This document shows, one piece after another, positions 32,368 to 39,842 of a stretch of DNA of 45,326 bases. Below the pieces are notes generated by a model, which was given only the letters and a program-made list of their open reading frames with translations, did no database searches and was not told the DNA's origin. Made by a program: the position numbers and the translations under genes. The stretch lies in the NCBI GenBank assembly GCA_017561055.1, contig JAFZDT010000015.1, positions 1 through 45,326 of the forward strand, given 5' to 3'. Positions within the stretch are counted from its first letter, which is position 1, and every line of letters begins with the position of its first letter. Origin of the DNA: Erysipelotrichaceae bacterium. GTDB taxonomy: Bacteria > Bacillota_I > Bacilli_A > Erysipelotrichales > Erysipelotrichaceae.

Positions 32368-32937
32368 ATGGCAATCAAAATATTTGTGGATGCAGGACAT
32401 AATCCAGGAATTATTAATGCAGGAGCTAGTGTAAATGGTGTATTAGAAGCAGATGTAAATTTTAATGTCGGTAAATATTTAGGTGATATTTTAGAATTGG
32501 ATAATCGATTTGAAGTAAGGTTATCTAGAAATACAATTACAGAAGTCTTAGGGAATGATCGCAATAGTTCATTGCGTACAAGAGTAGAAATGGCAAATAA
32601 TTGGCCTGCAGATTACTTTTTAAGTATTCATTGCAATTACAACAATAATCCGAATATCAATGGTAGTGAAGTATATATTTATCGTGCAAATTCGCAAGCA
32701 CAATGGTTAGCAGAAGAAGTTTTATCTAGTTTGGTTAATGTAGTGCAAATGAATGATAACAATATTTATGTGGATCCTGATTTGTATGTGCTTCGAAATA
32801 CACGAATGCCTGCGAATTTAATTGAATTGGGATATTTAACGAATGTTAATGATTTTGAGAAATTGGTTAGTGAACAATTGTTGTATGCGATTGCGATATA
32901 TGTTGGATTGTTGCGATACTTTGGATTTTTGGAATAA
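32368..32937 (+). CDS. N-acetylmuramoyl-L-alanine amidase (Amidase_3)
   Basis: This Zn2+ amidase cleaves the MurNAc-L-Ala bond of peptidoglycan. The 189-aa product is a single Amidase_3 domain. VDAGHN gives the first His, EADVN the Glu, SIHCN the second His, and IELGYLTN the catalytic Glu. There is no signal peptide and no wall-binding domain, so export would need another route or it acts after lysis or in the cytoplasm, as with some phage-derived enzymes. GAGGTG supports the start. A structured RNA with its own terminator lies just upstream. Confidence 0.9.
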   Translation: MAIKIFVDAGHNPGIINAGASVNGVLEADVNFNVGKYLGDILELDNRFEVRLSRNTITEVLGNDRNSSLRTRVEMANNWPADYFLSIHCNYNNNPNINGSEVYIYRANSQAQWLAEEVLSSLVNVVQMNDNNIYVDPDLYVLRNTRMPANLIELGYLTNVNDFEKLVSEQLLYAIAIYVGLLRYFGFLE

Positions 32938-32938
32938 A

Positions 32939-32963
32939 AAAACAAGTTTTACAACTTGTTTTA
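32939..32963. terminator. Bidirectional terminator between amidase and GlsB/YeaQ gene
   Basis: AACAAGTT-TTAC-AACTTGTT with A- and T-runs on either side. Confidence 0.85.
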
Positions 32964-33200
32964 TTTTAAATATTTTTTAGCTAACCAAATACACAAACAG
33001 CTTCCTGCAACAGAAATGGCAATCCCACCAATGCTTAATGTTTTAGCAGAAATTCCTAAGAAACCAGCTAATAAGTTTCCTACAAATGAACCGCATACAC
33101 CAAGAATCATATTTCTTAACCATGTTCCTCTGCTATTCATAATTTCGCCAGCAATCCACCCGCATAGTGCGCCGACTGCAAGTCCGATAATTAATCCCAT
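32961..33200 (-). CDS. GlsB/YeaQ/YmgE-family membrane protein
   Basis: The 79-aa product is a small transglycosylase-associated-type membrane protein. GLIIGLAVGALCGWIAGEIM, NMILGVCGSFVGNLLAGFLG and an apolar C-terminus form about three helices rich in Gly, a family hallmark. Relatives respond to envelope stress. It starts 12 bases after the DUF1846 stop, with AGGAGG over that stop, so the two form an operon. Confidence 0.92.
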   Translation of the reverse strand: MGLIIGLAVGALCGWIAGEIMNSRGTWLRNMILGVCGSFVGNLLAGFLGISAKTLSIGGIAISVAGSCLCIWLAKKYLK

Positions 33201-33212
33201 ATAATTGACCTC

Positions 33213-34700
33213 CTAACGTTTGTGATATAACTTCTTGTGATGGTATTGAGCATCACAAGTCATGTTTACACCAAGTTTTCTAAAGATGTTCGCATCTTCT
33301 AAAGGTAAAATAACCGTTGAATGGCCTTCAGCACCTTTTAGTTTGCTTAATTGTTTCATTGCTAATTCAGCAACTGGATTTGTTGTAGCTGCGATACTTA
33401 AAGCAATTAACAATTCATCTGAATGTAATCTTGGATTATGGTTTCCTAAACAATCAATTTTTAAAGATTGAATTGGTTCAACAACACGTTTAGAAATTAA
33501 TTGTAATTCTGGATTGATACCACCTAATGCTTTTAAAGCATTTAAGATAACAGCAGCACTTGGCCCAAATAAACTAGATGTTTTACCAGTAACAATTGTT
33601 CCATCATTTAACTCAATAGCTAATGCAGGAGAACCAGTATCTTCTGCTTTTTGACGAGCAGCTAAAGCAACTTTGCGTTCATTTACATTTGTAGATGCTT
33701 GTTCCATTAGTAACTCGATTTTTTGGATAGAATCCATTTCTAAGTCACCTTGTTTATAAGAAACTAAAGCATGATAATATCTGCGAATGATTTCATTTTT
33801 ACTTGCTTGAATTGCAGCATCTTCATCTGTGATACAGAAACCAACCATATTGACACCCATATCAGTAGGTGATTTATATGGAGACTCCTCTTGAATGCGT
33901 TCAAAAATACGATTCAATACAGGGAATACTTCAACATCACGATTATAGTTAACAGCTAATTCTTGATAGGCTTCCAAATGGAATGGGTCAATCATATTGA
34001 CATCGTTTAAATCGGCAGTAGCTGCTTCATAAGCCAAATTCACAGGATGCTTTAATGGTAAATTCCAAATTGGGAATGTTTCAAATTTTGCATATCCTGA
34101 TTGAATACCGTGCTTATGATCATGATACATTTGAGAAATACAAGTAGCCATTTTTCCTGAACCAGGACCTGGTGCAGTAACAACCACTAATTGTTTCGTT
34201 GTTTCAATATATTCATTCTTTCCTAAACCATCTTCACTTACTACATAATCCACTTTTGTAGGATAACCATCAATTGGATAATGTAAATATACTTTAATTC
34301 CTTGTTTTTCTAATTGCTTTTTATAGGCAACTGCAGAAGGTTGGTTTGCAAATTGAGAAATAACTACACTACCTACATATAAGTTTAATTCTCTAAATGC
34401 ATCTAATAGACGATATACATCTTGATCGTAACTGATTCCTAAATCACTACGTGTTTTATTTTGTTCAATGCTATTAGCGCTAATGACAATAATAATTTCG
34501 ACATAGTCTGCTAATTTTGTTAACATGTGAATCTTATTATTAGGATCATATCCAGGTAATACTCTAGCAGCGTGGAAGTCATCGAAAATTTTACCGCCAA
34601 ATTCTAGGTATAATTTATGATTGAATTTACGAATACGTTCAAGGATTTTTTCTGTTTGTAATTCTAAATACTTGGTACTGTCAAATGCAATTTTATTCAT
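33213..34700 (-). CDS. DUF1846-family protein
   Basis: The 495-aa product matches the DUF1846 family, which is common in Bacillota and of full length here. Recognisable segments are [20 protein letters not shown], a P-loop-like [20 protein letters not shown], and [20 protein letters not shown] at the C-terminus. Structures of the family exist, but its function is not established. TATAAT on the minus strand at 34730-34735 is the likely -10 box. The GlsB/YeaQ gene follows in the same transcript. Confidence 0.94.
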   Translation of the reverse strand: MNKIAFDSTKYLELQTEKILERIRKFNHKLYLEFGGKIFDDFHAARVLPGYDPNNKIHMLTKLADYVEIIIVISANSIEQNKTRSDLGISYDQDVYRLLDAFRELNLYVGSVVISQFANQPSAVAYKKQLEKQGIKVYLHYPIDGYPTKVDYVVSEDGLGKNEYIETTKQLVVVTAPGPGSGKMATCISQMYHDHKHGIQSGYAKFETFPIWNLPLKHPVNLAYEAATADLNDVNMIDPFHLEAYQELAVNYNRDVEVFPVLNRIFERIQEESPYKSPTDMGVNMVGFCITDEDAAIQASKNEIIRRYYHALVSYKQGDLEMDSIQKIELLMEQASTNVNERKVALAARQKAEDTGSPALAIELNDGTIVTGKTSSLFGPSAAVILNALKALGGINPELQLISKRVVEPIQSLKIDCLGNHNPRLHSDELLIALSIAATTNPVAELAMKQLSKLKGAEGHSTVILPLEDANIFRKLGVNMTCDAQYHHKKLYHKR

Positions 34701-34882
34701 ATGTTCACACCCCTATTCACAATACTCAAATTATACTAAAGGTAATTTATAAATGAAAGTGGAAAACGATTTTTTTGTTAGAAATATTTACCAATAGATG
34801 ATTGTGGATATAGAAAAATAAGAAATATATGTTGTAAATATAAGAAAAATAAGATACAATAAAGATGCAAGGAGGTAAGTGT

Positions 34883-35107
34883 ATGAAACAAATGGAAGCA
34901 AAGTTTTTACGCATGGGTGCTGGGTATGGATTTCTAGTCTTTCATGTAAGTTATGCGTTTTCTGTAAATAAGGAGGAGAAACGTTTCCTTTTACCTCAAT
35001 TTCTAAAAGGGCCGACACCAGATATGAATACTTGGGGTATTTTAACGTTAACGGATGATGATGAATTTGTTAGTTTTGAATATGATGGCAAAATGATGCG
35101 AAAATAG
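34883..35107 (+). CDS. Small tandem paralogue 1 (74 aa), C-terminally shortened
   Basis: I do not recognise the family, but this is one of three tandem relatives. All share EAKF or NAIF near the start, a hydrophobic turn, a basic NRF/PQF-type segment, P(D)M then LTLTDD, and DEFVSFEYDG. This copy ends MMRK straight after YDG and lacks the YLAL...PKE tail of the other two. AAGGAGG supports the ATG. No signal peptide or membrane helix is seen. TACAAT at 34855-34860 may be the -10 box for the group. Confidence 0.8.
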   Translation: MKQMEAKFLRMGAGYGFLVFHVSYAFSVNKEEKRFLLPQFLKGPTPDMNTWGILTLTDDDEFVSFEYDGKMMRK

Positions 35108-35122
35108 GAAAGGTGAATCATT

Positions 35123-35389
35123 ATGAAACAAAAAGAAGCTAAATTTATCCAAATGGGTGCAGGTGGACTTGGTGGTTTATTTGCGAAAACTGTATACGTA
35201 TTTGAAGTGGATGGTAGACAAGTTAAGTATAATTTCAATCGATTCTTATCAGGTGCGCAACCGGATATGAATACATTGGGCACATTAACAGTAACTGATG
35301 ATGAAGAGTTTGTGAGTTTTGAATATGATGGTGGATATTTGGCATTAATAACCAAAAAGAAACCATTAATTGAGATTCCAAAAGAATAG
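35123..35389 (+). CDS. Small tandem paralogue 2 (88 aa)
   Basis: Paralogue of the flanking genes. KTVYVFEVDGRQVKYNFNRF, PDMNTLGTLTVTDDEEF and the FVSFEYDGGYLAL region are shared with copy 3; the tail ends in EIPKE. It is predicted to be mostly beta and soluble. It starts 15 bases after copy 1, with GGAAAGG before the ATG. Unknown function; a duplicated lineage-specific gene. Confidence 0.82.
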   Translation: MKQKEAKFIQMGAGGLGGLFAKTVYVFEVDGRQVKYNFNRFLSGAQPDMNTLGTLTVTDDEEFVSFEYDGGYLALITKKKPLIEIPKE

Positions 35390-35437
35390 AGATATAATAT
35401 TTATATAGTATAGATAATGAAAGGAAAGGTGTAATTT

Positions 35438-35704
35438 ATGAAAAAAGTAAATGCTATATTTGAAATGATGAGCGCAGCAAGTATTAGTGGTTTTTTTGGC
35501 AAAACAGTATATGTGTTTAAAGTGGATGGTAAGCAAATCAAATATAATTTTAACCGTTTCCTTGCAGGAAATAATCCTGATATGCACACAGAAGGTATAT
35601 TAACTTTAAATGATCATGATGAGTTTGTTTCCTTTGATTATGATGGAGGATATTTGGCTTTAGAAAAGAGAAAACAACCTAGTATTGATATTCCAAAAGA
35701 ATAG
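35438..35704 (+). CDS. Small tandem paralogue 3 (88 aa)
   Basis: Copy 3 has exactly the length of copy 2. Shared segments are KTVYVFKVDGKQIKYNFNRF, PDMHTEGILTLNDHDEF and DYDGGYLALEKRKQP, ending in DIPKE. The N-terminus is the most diverged part (NAIFEMMSAASISGFF). GGAAAGG supports the ATG. It lies 48 bases after copy 2, and a membrane protein follows. Confidence 0.82.
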   Translation: MKKVNAIFEMMSAASISGFFGKTVYVFKVDGKQIKYNFNRFLAGNNPDMHTEGILTLNDHDEFVSFDYDGGYLALEKRKQPSIDIPKE

Positions 35705-35736
35705 TGTATTGTATATATAAGGAAAGGAGAATGAAA

Positions 35737-35958
35737 ATGAATCATAAGAAAAAGATGATAGGTCCAATTGTAGCATCGTGTTTCTTGGTTTTATATTTCA
35801 TTGTCTACTTTGGGGCTATTGTTTCAGTTGTTGATGGTATAACAAAATATTTATTAGGTATACTACCATTGGTATTTGTATTTATTATTATAAGAGTTTG
35901 TATGGAAAGAATTAAGGAAATTAAAGAGGGAGAAGAAGATGATCTTAGTAAATACTGA
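35737..35958 (+). CDS. Small membrane protein, 73 aa
   Basis: Two hydrophobic helices (GPIVASCFLVLYFIVYFGAI and YLLGILPLVFVFIIIRVCM) precede an acidic, basic-mixed tail (KEIKEGEEDDLSKY). I know no family. The ATG at 35737 is 7 bases after AAAGGAG; the ATG two codons earlier is too close to it. Its 3' end overlaps the YbjQ-like gene by 20 bases, so the pair is translationally coupled. Confidence 0.78.
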   Translation: MNHKKKMIGPIVASCFLVLYFIVYFGAIVSVVDGITKYLLGILPLVFVFIIIRVCMERIKEIKEGEEDDLSKY

Positions 35959-36253
35959 TTTTATTACAGGAAAAGAATTAGAAACGATTGGTTTGGTAAA
36001 GGGAAGCACAATTCAATCAAAACATCTTGGAAAAGATATTATGCAAGCATTCAAGATGATGGTTGGTGGTGAATTAAAAGCATATAATGAAATGATGAAT
36101 GAAGCTAGAGCTTTGGCTACTAAACGTATGGTACAAGAAGCAGAAAGTTTAGGCGCTGATGCGGTAATTAATATTCGTTATGCTTCAAGTGCTGTTATGC
36201 AAGGGGCTGCTGAAGTTATTGTATATGGTACAGCAGTTAAATTTGTTAAATAG
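35939..36253 (+). CDS. YbjQ/UPF0145-family protein
   Basis: The 104-aa product matches the YbjQ (UPF0145) heavy-metal-binding-like family. It has GLVKGSTIQSKHLGKDI near the start, the helical EARALATKRMVQEAESLGADAV, then INIRYASSAVMQGAAEVIVYGTA. These small proteins form homo-oligomers; the function is uncertain and the metal role is only by name. It overlaps the preceding membrane protein gene by 20 bases. A terminator follows at once. Confidence 0.9.
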   Translation: MILVNTDFITGKELETIGLVKGSTIQSKHLGKDIMQAFKMMVGGELKAYNEMMNEARALATKRMVQEAESLGADAVINIRYASSAVMQGAAEVIVYGTAVKFVK

Positions 36254-36278
36254 ATGGAAATATTATCCATCTTTTTTT
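36252..36278 (+). terminator. Terminator after the YbjQ-like gene
   Basis: AGATGGA-AATATTA-TCCATCT with a T-run over the stop codon. Confidence 0.85.
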
Positions 36279-36356
36279 GTGGGCATATGATTTGTATTGT
36301 GTCTTCTTATAGTGTATTCTACATAGTCAACTAAGTTGAATATAGGAGGAAAGTAT

Positions 36357-36473
36357 ATGAGTCAATATATTAAAAAAGTATTAAAAGATATAAAAAAAGA
36401 AGTTATATCTGGTAAAAATATAAATGGTGCTGAAGTTAGCGTGTTAGTGAATATTAGTAATATGATGCACTAA
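36357..36473 (+). CDS. Small hypothetical protein, 38 aa
   Basis: AGGAGG 7 bases before the ATG opens a 38-aa frame, MSQYIKKVLKDIKKEVI, then SGKNINGAEVSVLVNISNMMH. It is a basic amphipathic helix at first, ending in a more apolar part. Its own strong terminator follows 5 bases after the stop. The gene-like structure is convincing although I recognise no family; a secreted or antimicrobial peptide is possible but has no leader signature. Confidence 0.6.
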   Translation: MSQYIKKVLKDIKKEVISGKNINGAEVSVLVNISNMMH

Positions 36474-36478
36474 AAGAT

Positions 36479-36506
36479 AACATCTTGTGAAAGCAAGATG
36501 TTTTTT
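36479..36506 (+). terminator. Terminator after the 38-aa ORF
   Basis: AACATCTTG-TGAAAG-CAAGATGTT with a T-run. Confidence 0.88.
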
Positions 36507-36556
36507 ATTGGTAAAGTTTACTTGCATAAAAATTTCACAAAATTTTAACAGGGTAG

Positions 36557-36584
36557 TTGTAAACTATTAATATCATGATATAAT
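36557..36584 (+). promoter_or_regulatory. Promoter of the pyrimidine operon
   Basis: TTGTAA (36557-36562), a 16-base spacer and TATAAT (36579-36584) leave a leader of only ~25 bases before pyrB. There is no room for a PyrR-type attenuator. TATCATGATA (36571-36580) is a palindrome overlapping the -10 box and may be an operator. Confidence 0.65.
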
Positions 36585-36615
36585 ATTGACAATTTGGGCA
36601 TAAGGAGGAGATTGT

Positions 36616-37488
36616 ATGAAAAATTTGCTTCAACTTAGTACTCTATCAAAAGAAGAAATAATGGATATTTTAAACGACGCTATCAAGATGTCACAAGGTG
36701 AAGGATTGGATAGTTGCAAAGACAAAATCGTTGCGAACTTATTCTTTGAACCATCTACTAGAACTCAATATAGTTTCAATGTAGCTGAAGAAAAGTTAGG
36801 TTGTAAGGTGATTAGTTTCAATGCGGCAGCTTCTAGTCTTCAAAAAGGTGAATCTTTCTATGATACAGTGAAGACGTTTGAAAGTTTTGGAATTGATGCG
36901 GTAGTTATTCGTTCTAAACAAGATGAATACTACAAAGAATTGGTTGGAAGAATCTCTATTCCTATTTTAAATGCTGGTGATGGTGTAAAAGACCATCCGA
37001 CACAATCTTTATTAGATTTATTAACGATTTATCAAGAATATGGTAAATTCGAAGGATTAAAAATTGCGATTGTTGGGGATATTAAACATTCTCGTGTAGC
37101 ACATACAAATATTGAAGTTATGGAACGTTTGGGAATGACTTGTTATATTAGTGGTCCTGAAGAATATCGTGATGATGAATATACATATATTCCATTTGAT
37201 CAAGCAGTTGAAGAAATGGATATCCTTATGTTGTTACGTGTACAACATGAAAGACATGAAAAAGAAATGTCATTAAGTAAAGAAGAATATCATGCTCGTT
37301 ATGGTTTGACTATGGAGCGTGTACATAAAATGAAAGAGCATGCAATTATCATGCATCCAGCACCATTTAATCGTATGGTAGAAATTGCGGATGATGTAGT
37401 TGAATGCGATAAGAGTCGTATTTTCAAACAAGTAAATAATGGTGTTTATGTAAGAATGGCCGTAATTAGACGCGCTTTTGGAGGTTAA
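36616..37488 (+). CDS. pyrB: Aspartate carbamoyltransferase
   Basis: PyrB joins carbamoyl phosphate and aspartate, the first committed step of pyrimidine synthesis. The 290-aa product carries FFEPSTRTQYSFNVAEEKLG (carbamoyl-phosphate site), NAGDGVKDHPTQSLLDL, and MHPAPFNRMVEI. Slightly short for the family but complete. It heads the operon pyrB-C-carA-carB-K-D-F, the order known from Bacillus, with GGAGG before the start. No pyrI regulatory subunit gene is present. Confidence 0.95.
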   Translation: MKNLLQLSTLSKEEIMDILNDAIKMSQGEGLDSCKDKIVANLFFEPSTRTQYSFNVAEEKLGCKVISFNAAASSLQKGESFYDTVKTFESFGIDAVVIRSKQDEYYKELVGRISIPILNAGDGVKDHPTQSLLDLLTIYQEYGKFEGLKIAIVGDIKHSRVAHTNIEVMERLGMTCYISGPEEYRDDEYTYIPFDQAVEEMDILMLLRVQHERHEKEMSLSKEEYHARYGLTMERVHKMKEHAIIMHPAPFNRMVEIADDVVECDKSRIFKQVNNGVYVRMAVIRRAFGG

Positions 37489-37489
37489 T

Positions 37490-38776
37490 ATGATTCGATT
37501 ATTCAAAGATGGGAAATTATTTTATAAAGATCGCTTTCAAGATTTAGATTTCTTGATTGATGATGAAGGTAGAATTGTAATCGCTGATGCGATTGAATTA
37601 GATGATAATGATGTAGATGAAGTGATTGATTGTAGAGGCATTCATATAATGCCTGGTTTTATCGACCCACATGTTCACTTACGTCAACCTGGCTTTGAAT
37701 ATAAAGAGACAATAAAGACAGGAACGACTGCCGCTGCACATGGAGGTGTGACGACAGTTTTTGCTATGCCAAATTTGAAGCCTGTACCAGATTCTTTAGA
37801 AAATTTAGCTATTCAACAAGATGCAATTGATAAAGATGCAGTAGTAAAGGTATATCCAATTTGTGCAATTACAAAAGGACAAAAGAGTCGTTCAGAAGTA
37901 GGAGATATTGATACATTATCTCAAGCTTGTTTCTTATATTCAAATGATGGTGTAGGAGTACAAGATGAAGATACAATGCGCCAAGCAATGAAATTAGTAG
38001 AGAAAAATGATGGTGTCATCATTGCGCATTGTGAAGATGAAGATGAATTATTACCTGGTGGATGTGTTCACATGGGCAAAAAGGATAAAGAATATGGTTT
38101 AGTTGGTATCAATAGTGCTAGTGAATACAAACAAGTGCAACGTGATTTAAAACTAGTAGAAGAAACAGGATGCCAATATCATATTTGCCATATGTCTACT
38201 AAGGAAAGTGTTGAAGCTTTACGTGAAGCTAAGAAAAAAGGGTTGCCGGTTAGTGGAGAAGTAACGGTTCATCATTTATTGTTATGTGAAGATGATATTA
38301 CAGAGAATCATGGACGATTCAAAATGAATCCTCCATTACGTAGTAAAGAAGACCAAGAAGCATTAATTCGTGGTATTCAAGATGGTACCATCGAAATGAT
38401 TGCGACAGACCAAGCACCACACAGTGAGGAAGAAAAAAATTGTACAATGGATAAAGCAAAGATGGGGATTGTTTCTATTGAACGTTCTTTCGCACTTGTA
38501 TATACCTATTTAGTTAGAAAGGGAATCATTACATTAGAACAAGCAGTACGCTTAATGAGTTGTAATGCAGCAGAGATTTTCAGAATTCCAGGCGGGGAAA
38601 TTGTGAATTTTGAAAAATGTGATTTAGCTTTCTTCCATTTAAATACAAATGAAAAGATTAATGCATCTAAATTTGTATCCAAAGGAAAGAGTACACCTTT
38701 TGATAAAATGTATGTACAAGCTAAATGTGTAATGACAATTGTGGATGGAAAAATCGTATTTAGGAGGGATATTTAA
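37490..38776 (+). CDS. pyrC: Dihydroorotase
   Basis: PyrC closes N-carbamoyl-aspartate to dihydroorotate. The 428-aa product is a type I, zinc-dependent cyclic amidohydrolase: GFIDPHVHLRQPG holds the HxH metal ligands, later IAHCEDED and ICHMSTKESV give the two His ligands, and MIATDQAPHSEEEK contains the catalytic Asp. The ATG at 37490 lies one base after the pyrB stop, and GGAGG overlaps the pyrB end. It overlaps carA by one base (TAATG). Confidence 0.94.
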   Translation: MIRLFKDGKLFYKDRFQDLDFLIDDEGRIVIADAIELDDNDVDEVIDCRGIHIMPGFIDPHVHLRQPGFEYKETIKTGTTAAAHGGVTTVFAMPNLKPVPDSLENLAIQQDAIDKDAVVKVYPICAITKGQKSRSEVGDIDTLSQACFLYSNDGVGVQDEDTMRQAMKLVEKNDGVIIAHCEDEDELLPGGCVHMGKKDKEYGLVGINSASEYKQVQRDLKLVEETGCQYHICHMSTKESVEALREAKKKGLPVSGEVTVHHLLLCEDDITENHGRFKMNPPLRSKEDQEALIRGIQDGTIEMIATDQAPHSEEEKNCTMDKAKMGIVSIERSFALVYTYLVRKGIITLEQAVRLMSCNAAEIFRIPGGEIVNFEKCDLAFFHLNTNEKINASKFVSKGKSTPFDKMYVQAKCVMTIVDGKIVFRRDI

Positions 38777-39840
38777 TGAAAAGAAAATTAGTTCTTCAAA
38801 ATGGTATGGAATTTATTGGCCATGGGTTTGGAAGTTTCAAAGAAACAATTGCAGAATTAGTATTTAATACATCTGTAGTTGGATATCAAGAAATTCTAAG
38901 TGATCCAACCTATTATGGGCAAATGTTATGTATGACATATACCTTAATTGGTAACTATGGAATGATTGATGAAGATTATGATTCAAAAGTCATTGGACCA
39001 AAAGCATTAGTTGTACGTGAGTACAATGATAAGCCATCAAACTTCCGCTATACCAAGACATTAAATGAAGTATTAGAAGAAAATGATGTAGTAGGAATTA
39101 CACATGTCGATACTCGTCAATTAACAAGAGTGCTTCGTGAACAAGGTAGTATGTTAGGAATTATCTGTGACTTAGATGTAACAACAGAAGAAGCATTAGC
39201 TAAAATACAAGATTACATTGCGATTGAACATCCAGTATCACAAGTAAGTTGTCAAAAAGTATGGTATTCTCGTTGTCCAAATCCTAAGTACAATGTTGTG
39301 ACTGTAGATTGTGGTGCAGCTTATAACATGATTCGCGAATGGAATCATTTAGGTTGTAATGTAACAATCGTGCCATATAACACTAGCTATGAAAAAATCA
39401 TGGGTATGAATCCAGATGGTGTTGTGATTTCAATGGGACCTGGTAGTCCAGAAAACTGTAAAGAAGTGATTGAATTGATTCAAAAGATTCAAGGGAAAAA
39501 ACCAATGTTAGGTTTTGGATTAGGTTGTCAATTAATTGCTTTGGCTAATGGATTATCTGTTGAAAAATTAGTACATGGACATCGTGGATCAAGCTATCCA
39601 GTAAGAAATACAAAGACAAACAAAGTAGAAATTACATCACAAAATCATAGTTATGTAATTTCTAGTGGTAGTGATAACGTTCAAGTTACGTATGAAAATG
39701 TAATGGATCATACAATTGAAGGAATTGAAGTTGTTGATCAAAAATGTTTTGGTGTGCAATTCTACCCAACCAATACATTAGGAGTATCTCATGAATGTTA
39801 TCAACAATTTATTGAATATATGCAAAAAGGAGGGAACTAG
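38776..39840 (+). CDS. carA: Carbamoyl phosphate synthase small subunit with degenerate glutaminase site
   Basis: CarA normally hydrolyses glutamine and channels ammonia to CarB. The 354-aa product has the normal N-terminal domain ([35 protein letters not shown]) and the class I amidotransferase fold ([24 protein letters not shown]). The catalytic triad is missing. Where relatives have GxCLGHQ it reads GFGLGCQ, with Gly248 in place of the nucleophile Cys and Cys251 in place of the His. Where HPE is expected it reads YPT (Tyr330, Thr332). The DNA shows no frameshift, and all flanking residues are conserved. CarB should then depend on free ammonia, with CarA structural. It sits within the pyr operon with close spacing on both sides. 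Confidence 0.9.
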   Translation: MKRKLVLQNGMEFIGHGFGSFKETIAELVFNTSVVGYQEILSDPTYYGQMLCMTYTLIGNYGMIDEDYDSKVIGPKALVVREYNDKPSNFRYTKTLNEVLEENDVVGITHVDTRQLTRVLREQGSMLGIICDLDVTTEEALAKIQDYIAIEHPVSQVSCQKVWYSRCPNPKYNVVTVDCGAAYNMIREWNHLGCNVTIVPYNTSYEKIMGMNPDGVVISMGPGSPENCKEVIELIQKIQGKKPMLGFGLGCQLIALANGLSVEKLVHGHRGSSYPVRNTKTNKVEITSQNHSYVISSGSDNVQVTYENVMDHTIEGIEVVDQKCFGVQFYPTNTLGVSHECYQQFIEYMQKGGN

Positions 39841-39842
39841 TC

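Noticed and set aside
32313-32564. Minus-strand frame opposite the amidase start
   Set aside because: Antisense of conserved Amidase_3 motifs, no ribosome site.
34996-35589. Minus-strand open frames opposite the tandem small paralogues
   Set aside because: They are shadows of the repeated coding sequence, without ribosome sites and with low-complexity Ser/Thr/Pro-rich composition.
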